From Polychytrium aggregatum (Eukaryota > Chytridiomycota > Chytridiomycetes > Polychytriales), in the NCBI RefSeq assembly GCF_025602895.1, contig NW_026516248.1, positions 290,922 to 354,921 on the forward strand: a stretch of 64,000 nucleotides of DNA. The letters are read 5' to 3'. The notes below the pieces were generated by a model. The model did no database searches. It had not been told where the DNA came from and saw only the letters and a list, made by a program, of their open reading frames with translations. Of this stretch, positions 21,841 through 35,169 are shown piece after piece. Position 1 is the stretch's first letter, and every line of letters begins with the position of its first letter. The position numbers and the translations under genes were made by a program.

Positions 21841-24800
21841 ATGCAGCCACAGAAGGGCCATAACAAGCGCCCGTTCGGCGGCACTTCGGGCCACATGTCC
21901 AAGATGCGAAAGAAAGGTTGGGGTCGTCGATCAAAGGCAGTTCCCTGGAGCAGTCTCGGACGATGCATCGGCTCTAGCGACAGGCGGCATGGACTCACTT
22001 GCGAGCCAGCACACAAGCGAGATACAGACGAACCACATCGCAAAAGCGAGCCGGCGATCGCCCAGTCACTGCAGTTGACTGACCCCAACGATCAATCGTT
22101 GTCTGCATAGCCAAACAGGAGATCCAGGTTGAAGGTCCTCGAGACTCGGGTAGGTCGTCTGCTTCCGCTCGAGCCGCCGTGGCCCTGTGCTCAACAGCCC
22201 ATCGATCGAATGCGGCCTGAACGTCGCGCTGCTCGCCGGGAATCGCCGTGCCGCCCTCACTATCTACATCTCACGCTCGTCAATCTGTCGACGCGATGCT
22301 GCAGCACTGGGATCAGCTCCAAGAAGCATCAATGTCGAGGAGTTTGCCAAGGTGCGGCTGCGATGGAGATACGTTCGCCACTGTGTTTTGAGGCCGAGCA
22401 GACCTGTTCTGGATGATGCGCTCTGCCACACGGCGCCGATCGCTCCAGACGACTTTGATCGACTTAGCTCCAACGCGATGACTTAGGCCCGATCGTACGA
22501 GCTGAATGCGCTGGAGGTTGCCCTCAAGAATGCCACGTAGGTGTCTGTGGATCTCTGGATGTATCGGGTGGCAAGCTGACCCGAAGTGCGACTACCAGGG
22601 ACCCCGGCGGCCGGGCTCGATCTTTCCATCCTGGTCTGGACTAACACTGCGACACTGTGTCATGTCCGGGCTTCATATCCACCATCAGCCAGTTTACGGG
22701 TGCCCAGCGAGTCTGGCAGACGGTACCCCGACACATGCGTCGTCGAGCCGCCAGCCACAACCTTAAGCGCCTTCCCCAGCGACTGCGTCAGCGTGCGCTC
22801 GAGCAGGTATGTCGACGTGTTGCTCTGGAAAGGCAGGGCATGCACCCATACAATCGAGACGATCTCTCAGGTCTGACCGTTCTCCAACTCGTCGCGAACA
22901 TACTGCGTCTCCAACTCGATCACCGGCCTTGACATGACACAAGATCGCAAATGATACCGGCAACCCACAAAAGGCAGAAAAGCCGCCGTCTCGTCGAAAG
23001 ATCAGGCGATGCAAGACTGTGTTCGATGACTACTTGCGCCGACGAGGTTAGAGGCACCGAGCTCTTTCGAGGGAGTTGGGTCTGAGCAACGCCGACACAG
23101 CAGGACGCCGGCTCGACCTGCCTGCTGTGAGCTCTGTCGGTCGCCTGCCGCGCAAATCGGGTGCTGATACCACTGGTCCATTTGGTCGCCCGCTTACTTG
23201 CCTGTCCACTTATTCGCACGTACATTTATGCACAGTCAACAAGGGCTGGCTCGAGACGCACATCTGGCATGCCAAGCGAATGCGTATGGTGAATCTCTGG
23301 GGATACAAACTTGTGCGTATATACCGTGTGTTGCTGGCGAACGTCTGACTGTCGCCCAGGACAGGGCTACAGACTTGATCTGGATCTGGACCAACCAGCC
23401 CACTGATGTCAGTCCCTGCTTTACAATAGGCGCACCACCCCAACGACAAGAGCTTTCGCTCGGCGTATCGTGCCGGAAAATACCAGTGCATTGCCCACGA
23501 CGCCTCGTACTTTCAGCCCATCGAAGTGATTGGCCTTCAAGAACATATCGTCTCGGTCTTCAAACACATTGCCGATCCTACTGCTCCATCGATAGCAAGC
23601 GCACGATATGTGGATGGCACAAAGCAAGGCGCTACGACGATCTATGGATCCGACCGCTTTCCGCTTGGGGCCATCGCTCCGGTCACCTTTTTCTGGAGGC
23701 AAGAGCCGGACGAGCCGACTTTGGACCCCCAGGCTCACAAGCGAGCGCTTTGGGTCTGGGTGCATCCGGCTGCCTACAGCGATGTGCATGCCGAGCTCAC
23801 CAAGGCGGCCAAACAGTCCAAACTGGCATCAGGTGCGGCATACTGGCCCTGAGTCACATGTAACAGCACATGTTGTTTGACAGTGGCCGGATTTCGTCGA
23901 TTGACTCTGTGGCCTTTGCCGGTGCATCGCCAAACCCGTCGCACAGACGTGGAAATCAAGGCCCTCAAGTCCGAGCTGGTTCGCTTTGAGCTGACAGGAC
24001 CGCGATCACACGCCATCCTGAGTGAGGTTCTGAAGGTCTGCGAGGAAAGCTACGACAAGCATGGCGGTGTACACACCAACCCGGCAGCTCGCAAGGTAAT
24101 GCGATATCCTGGCTGGAACATGCATCTGTGATTTTGCTATGCCGGAAATTGATCCAAGATGCCCGCTTGTTGCCAATCCGTCTTTCCCTCCACAACCGAT
24201 CTCATCTGGCTGGGGACAAAAACAGACCTGGGCAGCGCTCAAGAATCTGCGAACGCCGTCGTCGCTTGCCCCGGGAGTGATTTTGTCGCTGACAATACAC
24301 GATCCACGATTGAGGTTTGTTTCCTGGATTAGATATCGGGCAGAAAGGTTTCAGCCGTCCGACATGCTCTCGCCGAGAAAACATATCTCAGCACGCCAAT
24401 TCGATGAGTCAGCATAACCGCATACTCATGCTATCGTATAATGTCAGCTTTCCGCCCCGGATGAGCCCACGCGCCAAATCGATAACTCCCGAGGAGCAGC
24501 TGGCCATCAACGCACTTCTAGTGTCGTGGCCATCGGGGGCAGCTGTTTCAGATATCTGGAGCCCCAAGAAACGGGACTGCCTTGACGCTCGACCCCGGGA
24601 TGGTGTCTTGGATGCCAGGCGCGCCAAGGTAACCTTCCATGACCTCTGTTGGAGCAGTCGCCAATGTCATGGAATAGTCGAGCTTCGTCTATTTCTCTAT
24701 CTGGCCACGTCCAGCCGACTCGCTAACCAGCTACCGCTCCTCCTGTGTGAGCAACAGGCGCTGATCCCTGGCACCAAGTTGATACCACAGCCAAACGACT

Positions 24801-26250
24801 GCCGCATCCCAATTCTTCTCGTTCAAAGGGACTGCTTCAGTCGCGATGCCGTTGCGGCGTCGGACAGCGAGTCTCGCGAGTTCACTGCTGGATGGGACTT
24901 GATTGCGCCCAAAGGCTGGGGCATGGATCTGTGGCGCCAACTGATCTATGCCGGTGCCCGCATTGGAGGTGAGCCACGTCCTGCAGATGGAATCACGCTG
25001 GCTTTCGTTCTATTCTCTGGACCGGAGTCGATATGCAGCAACCTGTGCTCTTCCACAAGACTCGCTCGCCCAGGTCCAAACCATTGATCCTGTATCTGTC
25101 TATCTCTCGGTTGCGTTCCTCATTTTGTTGGTCCCTGCAGGCTTGCGTGAGCGCCGCGCCCAGCACTTTGAATCCGGTGTTCCCTGCTTCCCATACGATT
25201 ACCCAGAAACGCTTGCGTATCGCCACTACGCTGCAACCCGACGTTCAGAACTTCAAGCGGCACACAAGCGCCGACCCAAATCGAAGCGGCCCAACTACGA
25301 TAAACTTGGGTCGGACTCTCCGTTCGAGGCGCCATTCTGGAAACTGGGCTCGGCACAGACAGGAGACAGCTCGAAGGGTATTGAGATAGTCAATTCCGGC
25401 TCTGCCCCCGCGCAGGCCATGGACACAGAGCCGTCGTGGCCAGCTCCTGCCGTCTTCGCCAGCGCGCGGGCGCTCGGATTGGTCCGCCGGCTGCTTGCCT
25501 CGGATGATTTCCCGCGTACCTCAGCAGAGTTCCGGCACTCGCTCCAAGCCTGGTTGGCCAAAAAGGGCTGCGGACCCATCCGGCAAGAACTGGAATCGAG
25601 CGACGTGGTGGCGAATGCCCTGGTGCGCGTCAGAATCGAGCTACTTGCCCGTGGTGTGGTCGGAGAGTTTGGCGCCATATACGATGCATCGCAGGAAGAC
25701 TATCGGCGCTGGGTGGACCGTCGTGATCAAGACGACTTGCGAGCAAACTTGGCGGATGTCGAGGTAAGAATAGTCAGAGCCCGCCAGCAGCCAAGTGAAG
25801 TGCCTGGAGGTGACGTGTGCGAACCGACAACTGGCTGGAAAGCTGAAACACCAACTGCGAACTTGAACACCCTAGCTTCCTCACCAAGCTCGTGCCATCG
25901 GATATCTCACAAATGGATCGTACTCGCTCTCGACTGGCCGAGGGCTTGCTATCGGCTGCTGCTCGCTCGGGGCACTTCACCAAATGCTTCAGCGGGCACG
26001 AAGGTACGTGGCGAGTCGAGCCGCTGTCAATGCACAACGTGCCTCTCGTGACGAAGCGTCAGCCAACCCATTGTCGTCCTCCAGCATTTGGCATATATTA
26101 CATTACCCATGTCGCTGACAGTGCAGCTGCCGATCCGCCATCCACTCTTTCATAACTCACAGCGAGAAGCGCACTCCAGAGACCTTCGTTCTTGTCCGAG
26201 GTGTCACGGGAAAAGTCTACCGACCCGCCAAGCTGACAATAATCGCATGA
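21841..26250 (+). CDS. POP1: RNase P/RNase MRP subunit POP1
   Basis: Fourteen exons, nearly all phase-checked, give about 790 residues: 21841-21916, 22305-22351, 22487-22536, 22689-22806, 22974-23046, 23236-23312, 23430-23832, 23884-24095, 24226-24314, 24448-24628, 24731-24968, 25141-25763, 25889-26003, 26180-26250. Pop1 is the largest protein of the RNase P and MRP ribonucleoproteins, which process tRNA and rRNA precursors in the nucleus. Diagnostic blocks appear in order: INVEEFAK, VPRHMRRRAASHNLKRLPQR, WLETHIWHAKRMRMVNLWGY, FRSAYRAGKYQCIAHDASY, TFFWRQ, LWVWVHPAAYSDV, RFELTGPRSHAIL, the POPLD-type GWDLIAPKGWGMDLWRQLIY, and the C-terminal FVLVRGVTGKVYRPAKL. The start and first two exons are the least certain. 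Gene order suggests co-regulation with MIC19 at most through a shared intergenic region. Confidence 0.93.
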
Positions 26251-26570
26251 GCCTGGCCTGGCGAGCGAGCTGATTGGCCCGGCCGTCCCGCTGCCCGCTC
26301 CGGCAGCAGCCACCCCTGGCATCAAGTCGGGGCAAGATCCACTTGTGCGTGCCTGGTGTATTTGCGAACATCGACTCTTTTACCACACGGAAGCCATCCA
26401 CGAAGCGCAATGTCGTTGCGGTGCGATTCAGGAGAGATGCGCCCCCTGGCGATGGGTCTTGGGGCCGTTTTCGGGCGAGCAGCGCAAGGCATCGCATGGA
26501 TCGCGCACCAGAACCTTGGTCTTCGTGATGATACTATAGCAGAATGCAAAATTATCTTGTTTACACGATT
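26251..26570. other. convergent 3' spacer between POP1 and RIM15
   Basis: About 320 bp between two stop codons facing each other. It must hold both 3' untranslated regions. No further gene is seen. Confidence 0.7.
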
Positions 26571-29500
26571 CTACTTTGGCGCATGGAATCCCCCCATGTT
26601 CTTGTCAAGGCCAGGGAAGCTGCTCAGCTCGCGTGTCCTTCTACCAAAGAACGCGCTACTATCGGAATCGATTGTTGTCATCATCACAAACCTCTTCTGG
26701 TCGCGGTTGGCGTCCTCAAGCACCGCCAGGTTTTTATATGTGAACTCCTGGAACTGCGTGTCGAAGCTCGTGGAGCTGCCAGTTCGCCGCGAGAGTCCGG
26801 ACTCGGTAGCCGACTGTGCCTCGGTCGTCTCGCGAGAGCTGTGGCCCTTGGCGTTGTGATGGGTCGCTATCAAATCCTCCTTGGCCGTCAGGGGATCTTT
26901 GTAGTAGCGTGCAGTCGAGTTCTTGCGCTGGGGCGGCTCTGCGCCCGAGTCCCGTATTTGATCCAGGTCGAATCGACATCGCGGGTTTGAGATCTCGTCG
27001 CCTTCTTCGGCGACACACTCTGGCTGTTCCTTTTGCCCAGCGTCGCTGGTCGGTCCGTAAGACATGGACAGCTTTTGGATATCAGGACGTGTGTTGCGTG
27101 CTGGAAGCAAAGGCAAATCGTCGAGAGAATGAGCCATCGCTCAAAGCAACGCCACACCATGCAGAGGAGCAGCAACACATGTGTGCAACACAGATGAGCA
27201 ACACAGATGAGCAGCATCCGTTGGTTGGCCAACCCTCTGCAGCGCCCGCAGCCACAGCATTCCTCGTACCGGCAAAGTAGCTGGTGTCGCATAGATCCAG
27301 TGGCTTGGGAATGAATGGCGCAGGCTGATCGCGGAGGCTATCCCAGTCAACCTCTCGGAAGAACGGATGCGATCGTATCTTTGGCGCACAAAGACGCCGC
27401 TTTGCATCGGACATTAGGAGCTCCATGACAAAGCTCTGAGCGATGTCGGATAGCAGGCATATCCCCTCCTCGTCTGTTGCCCACTCGACATCTGCGGGAG
27501 AGGGCATGGTTTTGTTGGTGATGACGCCATAAAACCGACACACCGCCAAAGCAATCGCGATGTGGATGCAGAGCCAGGATATGCGGAAATCGACCTGCAT
27601 CTCCAATGACAGCTCAGAGGACTTCCCCCTCCCTATCTATATCTCATGGCCATGACGCACCATATCAGCAATCGGCGATGTCCTTGCTACATGATGGCTG
27701 CCGGACAGGACTGTGTACCCACCTTGTGTCAGGATGTTTTTGAAAATGACCTCGGGAGACTCGCCGGTGAAGGGCGGGAATCCGTTCAGAAACTCATAGA
27801 CGCATATTCCAAAAGCCCACCAGTCCACTGCTGGGCCGTGATCGATTCCCAGCAAGAGCTCCGGTGCAAGATAGTCTGGCGTCCCCAGTATTGGCTTGCT
27901 GGAGTTGAACCGCTTGCGGGTCAAATTGGCTCGGCGGATGGTCGATGTGGCCGGCTGAGCATGGTGTGCACTGCCCTCGGGGGCGTCGAACGGAATGTCT
28001 TTGATGACTTCCATGGTATTGCGGCGATTGATGGCAATCTGTGTCGCTTTCCGTGAAATGGTAATGCTTGAAAGTTGTTGCTGGTTGAATGCATGAGTCG
28101 CGAGCCGCAAATCGAGCCAGAATCAATGCAGTGGATTAAAGATAGCGTCAGCGTACATACTTTGATGGATGGATGCGAGGCGATACAGGTCCATTCACTT
28201 TGGGGGGCCAAACTTCCATAACATCCGAGGTGTCTGCACCGGGCGTTGGCGCTCCGGGTTCTCAGCCACAGCACAGATGTGCACTTGGATGGCGGGGACT
28301 TGTCCATGGCCGAATACTCACGCTCAAGATGTTTTCTGAAGCTCCGTCGATCTCTCCAGGAACTGATATTCGCGAGAGGCCAAAGTCCTGAGGAGCAGGA
28401 TGCCGCCAACATACCCGTCGGTATCGAACAAGGATGGGCGTCAGATTGCTGCATAGACGAACATACTCTGCCAATCCCTCTCCTGGTATCGAGCACGCTC
28501 GCTGGAGCAACAGAGTCTCACCGTGAGCTTGATATGCCCCTCAGAGTTGAGCAACATATCTGCGGAGGTGGAAGAATAGGCGGTGGCTCAATGCTGAGAA
28601 GTGCCCTCAAGCGCAGGCCATGATACAGAGACAGAGCGTATCGTGCTGGCTCGACTTACTATCTGGCTTCAGATCCCTATGTTGATAAAGATATTTGCAC
28701 AGTCAAGCCACAGATCACATCGGTAACGAGCGTGCAGTAGTCCCCTGCAGTGTTCATATGATCTACCCGCATACCTGTGCGTGATACCGTTGTTGTGCAG
28801 ATACTCGAGTGCCAGGGCCACTTCGGCGGCATACACCCGAGTCATGTCCTCATCAAAGGACCCGAATGCCTGCAGCAGCGTACTCAGGTCGCCTGAGGCG
28901 ATCAGTTCGCAAAGCGGAGAAGGTCAGTTGGAGACGACGAAGTCCCCTACAGAGTAGCTACGATGTGACCGTGGGGGCAGCTGTGCTGGATGTTTCAGCG
29001 ACACCGGCATTGTTGACCAGATTCGGTGGTGGCGCAGAAGGTCGCCCATGGGACCCACGGCAGCGCTTACCGCCGATGAGATACTCCATCACAAGATAGA
29101 GATACTCTTTGCTCTGGAACGCATAGTACAACTTCACCACAAACGGATTGCGGCTTAAAGCAAGGACTTTGCGCTCGGCAAGGACCTGCGAGACCATGTT
29201 TTTGCGGATCATGTCGTCTTTCTTCAAGATCTTGATGGCATACAGATCCTTGGTGACCATCTTTCGGGCAAGGTAAACTTTCCTACTCGCCAAACAGCAG
29301 CATGCTTAGTGTCTCTGAGGACGTGAGCGGCACGAGAGATCCACGAAATGCATGTAACGATGCAGACAGCTTTCGGACATCCCGATGGGTCCTACCCAAA
29401 GGCGCCTCGGCTGATGGGCTTGATGATCTCAAAGTCATTGATTGAGGGGATATTTTGCTTCTTCTTGTCGTACTGTCGAGGGTGTCGGCAGCAAAATGCG

Positions 29501-32500
29501 CAATATGAGACCGGTGCTCAAACGAGGCACTGACTGACGCAGTTGTAGGCGATGCAATCGACATTGTTTGCTTACAGACTCGGCTTGGGCTGAGGGCTGC
29601 CCTCTCTTCCCGCTGGGCACGTTCCTGAGCAAACCCTGGAACAGCGAAAGAAAGTGCTTGCCGCCGGTGGACTCTGTGTGATGTCAAGACAGACATAGAC
29701 AGCGAGATTGTCCCAAACAGATAAGCGTTGCGAAAGATACTCGTCGCTATCCACCCAATGGTATTGCGTCCCTCACCTGGCTGTCTCTGGGCAAGCGACG
29801 CAGGGCTTCGGAGATCCCGGTTCGAAGTTTGCCCACTCATGTTTTCGGCATCATCCGACTTGCGTGTCGTGGATATCTGTCCGACCCCAACACCCCTCTG
29901 CGCAGCATATGATTTGAACTCGGAAAGCAGCCCTGACTTTTCTTGTACCTGAGTGTCAACGCCCTTGGATCAGCTTTCCATGTATATGCACAGAACGACA
30001 ACCAAATGGAGTGTGCATCGGCTTGGCTGCTGCAAATACTTGGTTTTGCGTACCTGTCGACACAACTTGGACCCAAGATGGTATACAGCCGAATTCTGGC
30101 CACCAAGGCGGAGTGCTTCATCTGTGTATCGCCGGAATTTGAGCTCGTACTTGGTGCACTTGACGATAGAGCGCTTTCCCTCGTCCTCCGAGATCAAAAG
30201 AACCCTGCATGGTGCCAAGGCAGTTCCGAACGATCATCAGTCACGCAAAACATGATACAGCAACCTGGGTCTTCCTTCTTTTCATCAGCGACACGGATAC
30301 ACTATGCTAACCGTACTTTTTACACGACTCTTCCATTGCCTCGACGAGCTTGTTCATGATCTGCCAGTCCATCCAGTCGTCAAAGTCCTGGAAGTGCGAA
30401 TCGATTCCGATATTAGTACACTTGACTCGCCAGTCGGTCCGAAACCACGGCAGAGTCCGGGCAAGCAAGGTTTATGTGCAAACTGATCAAAAGGCCGTTC
30501 GGTGCAATTTGCTACCATCCAAGGCTATGCGGCGAGACTTGACGCGGCGTGACAATGCACTGTCATCTCCCACTTTCCTCGACTAATATCGTTTTTTTGC
30601 ATTCCTCCAGATTGGATCCGAGCTTTTTCAACTTCAGGTTGCAGTTGAAGATCTTGATGTGCATCTCCTGTTCGAGTGCGCAGTACTTGGAGTGCTCTTC
30701 GATCAGCCGAGCATCGATCATCTCTTCGCATATTCGACAATGCATTGTCTTGATAGCTTCTGCTACTGCTGCAGGGGTGGCGGTAGAGGCACCAGAGTCC
30801 GGGGAGCACTGTCTGGGTTTAGACGGGGAAGGGCTGTATGTGGAGACTGATGAAGTCCTATCCTCGGGCTGGAACAAGCTTGAGGTATCTCGGGTCGTGC
30901 CAACACTTCGCGATATTGTTCCTGGAGCCGACGGGGTAAGTTCCGAAGGGGTATAGACTGGTGTGCTCGAACTTGTCTGAGCTTGCGTCGTCTCTGATGA
31001 GGATCTAGTGGGGAGACTTGTGTTGGAAATATTGCCGAGATCACGCTTGCTCGAGAACGTTTGCTTGATGAATTTGAGCAACATTGATCCAAGAGGCTTC
31101 GGAGCCTGTGGATGAATCTTTTGGAAACCAAGACATCTCAACACTCAACACTCAACACTCAACACTCAACACTCAACACTCAACACTCAATACTCAATAC
31201 TCAACACTCGGCAAGAACCAGCTCGCAACATGAGTGCCGTATCCGCCAGTACCAACCTTCGACGAATCCGCAGATTCCTGAGCCGGACTATCGGTTGCTG
31301 GTTGCGCTTGGATGATGTTTGGTTCCGAGCGAATTGGCTTTGATGCACCCTTTCCTTTGAGCTTGAAGAGGAGCTTGAGCTGAGAGCCGTCCGATTCCTG
31401 CTCCTTGGGTCTTCCCCATGAGAGCACCGAGGCCCGCGGCGATTCAAAGTCGTGCTTGGTTCTCGACAAATGCGAGACAGCCCTTGGTCTGGGGGGCGAC
31501 TGATCGTCCGAAAGAGCCTCGCCAGTTTCATCAAAGTCGCGATCCTTCATATCTGCATGGGTCGACTTGGCGTGGCCAACCTCCCATTCGTCGCGGATAT
31601 CATGGCTGTACACAGGGATGTCGGACTCGCTGCGGGAGTGGACAATTTCGCTTGTTGCGGCGTGCTTCTCCCTCGGCAAGCTGCCGGAGATATCGCGATG
31701 TTGGCTTGCCACCTGGGCTGGGGCACCTCCATCAGTTTGGCGATGTGCCAAAGACATGGCAAGCGTGGACTGGTGGAGTAAGCTGTTTTTTCGGTGTCCA
31801 TCCGGTGTGCCACCTTCCGATCCGTTCGTGAGAGAGTCGTTGCTGAGCTGTGGATTGAGTTCGTAGGCCTGCATCCGCTTGGACACACTCACTGGCGGTG
31901 AAAGCAGGCTGAACCGACTCTGTTCGATGACCAAAGAGTGTTGATTCTAAGGTCGTTCGACAGCAGAATATCATAATTTCGTGAGTGTCTGATCCTTTTG
32001 AGCGCTCCTTGACTCTGGAAAACTACAGAGATACGATTCCGCCCTCAGGGCCGAGGACCTGGTTCGATGAGTTTATGAATAACTCACCAGACTCTCCGCA
32101 ATCCGAACGACAGGAGCGAGCAGAAAAAGAAGCTTTGTGATCTGATCATTGACATCTGCATTCGAGACTGAAGTTGCTCGGAGTTCCTCGCGTATTTCCT
32201 CGAGTCGCTTCATAAGATAGCTGGCCAGGGGCGTGCTCATGAACTCGCTAGCAGGCATGAACAGAAAATATCGTGCGATGGACTCGACTTGGTTGAGCAG
32301 ATCGTCGTACACCGAAACTGCAGGGAAGTCGGAGCAAGAGGGAGAAGATGCATCCATGTGTGAGCTCCAGTTAGACCCTATACTGAGGTCCATGCCCATG
32401 GGCCCTATTGGCATGCTGGGTGACCACCAACGACGCTTTTTGTCATCCCAAATACGCCTCTTAACCCAGTCCAACTCAGTATACGAAGCTACTGAATCTC

Positions 32501-33915
32501 TAAAGTGCAATAGAACTTCCCAAAACCCGGACATTCCATATCCAAACCTCCCCCCACTTTGCACATCGGCTCATCGTCAACTGTACCAACGAGCGATGGC
32601 GGCCAGCTCATTGCGTGGACCAATCGAGATCGAAAGTACTTTGAAAGACCAGCCTGTCGCGGCGGACTGACTGGTTCCTCGATGGCAGCACTCAGGATCG
32701 TGGTGCCATAGATCAGCCGTATTCCGACGTCGGCTCGGATCTTGGCCTTGACCATCTCTGTCTCGAGGTACTTTTGAACATCGCGGTTGAAAGCGACGGC
32801 GCAGTCTTCGTCCACAATCCGGAATGTACTGCCAGATTCAATGTCTCCGGGCAGACGCAGCGGACTGCCCTGCGGCGGAGACTCGTCGTCCTGCAAGCGG
32901 CTCGCATCATCATGAGCGGGCTGGGGACTCTGAGGCGGCAGGGGGTCATCTTGCATTCCACCCCACAGATGATGGAACGATGTTTCTTCGTCCATTCCCA
33001 TACCGATGCTACTTTCCATGTGTCCCCTACTTGGAGACGATATCTTGGAACTGGCAATACTCGGACTTGTGATGTGGAATATCGCACCGCTGCCATGCGC
33101 GTTCTCCTCCGCCAGCTGTGCCGTGACTGTCTCAAACATGGGCGAGATCGACTCGGTGCGCTTGGGCGATCTCGTTGGCTCGCTTTTCAGCTCCTCAAAC
33201 TGAACTTGGCCATTTTGCTCGTCCTCTGGGTCTTCAAGGTCAACACTGTGCCCGGGACCGCTGAAATGGCGTTCTTGGTTGGAATATGATCGCTTCAGGA
33301 CGCTGTCAAACCCCCCTGACCCATGTCGTCGGTTGCGAAATAGGTAGAGCCACTGCTGCCCGCGAAACAGCACATTCCGGTAGTATGAGGGCTGGCGGTG
33401 GTGGCTTGAAAGCGTCCGCGATGCACTAGTGTGCGAGCCAGAGATCGGAGTTGTGCTTCGGATCGTGGATCTTGGGGACCGGTTCATGCTGGCATAGTGA
33501 GATCCGCCAGGCACAATGCCTCCGAGATATCGCGATGTAAGCGTGGGGACATCTCTGGGAGGAGTTTCATAGCATGCGCTTGTGACGCTTCCAGTCGAAG
33601 GCAGTGGCATCGAGGCGAGGGTTGGAGCAGAGGTTTGCATAGCCGTCGCCGTGAGCTTTGGTGAACTACCAGACAGAGCAAATGATCGTTTGTCGAAGAA
33701 TCCGGTCCCAGGCTTCAAACTCAAGACCGAGGCGGGACTGCTCCCGTCCGTCGACATTACATTGGTCCGGTAAGCAAGGCTTGGCTGTGGCAGAGCCAGT
33801 TGTTGCGACAGCTGCTGTTGTGGGAACGGCTGCTGTGGGAACTGCTGCTGTGAGGACTGCGATATCAGGTGTTGCTGCTGTTGCTGTTGTGGTTGCTGTT
33901 GTGGTTGCTGTTGTG

Positions 33916-33957
<42 letters not shown>

Positions 33958-34501
33958 CAACAGGCAGTGAGATCGACTGTTGTTGAGATTGCGTCTGCAG
34001 TTGAGATGTCGGCAGTGACGGCGACAGAGGCTGCTGTAGCTCGCTCTTTTTGGGCTCGAGCGTCGCTCGGTAGGCGAGGTGAGCCAACGACTGCTTCATT
34101 TTTTCGATCTTGCTGCTTTCGGCCAGGGTTGGCCCCGACCCAGCAGTGCTTCTCTTCGAGCCCAGCGAGCCGCGGTTGTCTGCCTGGATATCGCTTGCAA
34201 CCGAGTTTCGGTTCCGGTTGGCTGACTTCTCGCCCGAGAGCATCAGTAAGTTGGCGAGGCTGGTACTTTTCCTCTTCGAGAGCTTTCTGGGGATATGTGA
34301 CCCCGCCGGATCCAACTCTGCCCCGCCTGTGTTTCGGCGAGGCCGAGGCCGGGTGCTGCGATGGCCACCGAGTGTGGCAGACGAGGATGGCTCGGCAGTA
34401 GAGTGGACAAAGAGCGAGCTCATCAGCATCGGGGCTGCAAGTGACCCAGACCCAGGCAACTTCCGGGAGGCGCTGGCCTCACCGGTTCCTTCGGAGCTCA
34501 T
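26571..34501 (-). CDS. RIM15: Rim15/greatwall-type AGC protein kinase
   Basis: Many exons on one strand form a very large kinase, probably over 1,500 residues. The start is the ATG at 34501. The first exon (to about 32600) is low-complexity, with a poly-Gln tract near 33880-33960. Downstream exons hold a Cys/His motif, [20 protein letters not shown] (about 30690-30760), a Rim15 hallmark. The kinase domain starts at [19 protein letters not shown] (about 29430-29250), then AIKILKK (catalytic Lys), HRDLKPD (split near 28800/28660), DFGLSR (about 28380) and [10 protein letters not shown] (about 27850), so catalytic residues are complete. The AGC tail (27099-26571) ends with [12 protein letters not shown]. 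Rim15 promotes quiescence entry through endosulfine and PP2A in yeasts. I see no PAS domain and no receiver domain, both present in budding-yeast Rim15. The first long exon's join to the rest is unresolved near 32450-32650, so it could in principle be a separate gene. Confidence 0.85.
31137..31205. repeat. 7-bp tandem repeat inside a RIM15 intron
   Basis: About nine to ten copies of a CACTCAA-type heptamer, two with a C-to-T change. It lies in the intron between the exon ending near QESADSSK and the exon beginning [11 protein letters not shown], so it is removed by splicing if the model is right. Confidence 0.85.
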
Positions 34502-35169
34502 TGCCAAATGGTCCTGCGGGCAACGTGAGGGTACTGTGGCGGGCTGCAGACGGCTGTTGGGACCAAGTCCGATAAAAGCAACAGCGGAGTGGGTGAGGAG
34601 CTGAATCTACCAGCTCTGCGTTGGCAAATTGAAGTGAGCGGCAAAGACCCAAACGTGCGCCGATCGTGCAGCGAGTCGGCGGCAGAAGGATATGGCCGCC
34701 AATCACACACAAACTGCAGGGGCGGCCATCTCCAACGGCGATGCGATCGCCACTGCGCCGGACCAAGAAGAACAGTCTGTGCGCAACAGGTTGCTCGGCT
34801 CTGAAGCCGCCCGCCCTCTGGATCCGGTCCTTGGGTTCACAGCACATCCATCGGCGCGAGCATCCAGAAGATTGAAAGATCCGAGCAGCCCCTCGCACTC
34901 CCCGCGACCACCAAGACCGATCAAGAGCATTCGGAAAGCGCACCAAACACAACAGCTACAAATCATCGCAAGCGATCGGCCAGGTCGGTTTGTGAGAACG
35001 CGTGGCAAATGTAGAGTATCGGCCCGCTCTGTATTGTCAAAAGCGCATGCATCTGCAGCCTAAGCCACGATCCGACCCACAAGCCAAGGCCGGAGACCCA
35101 ATAGGCGACAGCACAAGACAGCCAATGTGTCTGAGGCTGACCGTTGGGAGACTTTGAGCAATTGCCGGC
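34502..35169. promoter_or_regulatory. intergenic region upstream of RIM15
   Basis: About 670 bp between the P-protein stop codon and the RIM15 start codon, both on the minus strand. It presumably holds the RIM15 promoter and the P-protein 3' region. No gene is seen. Confidence 0.5.
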
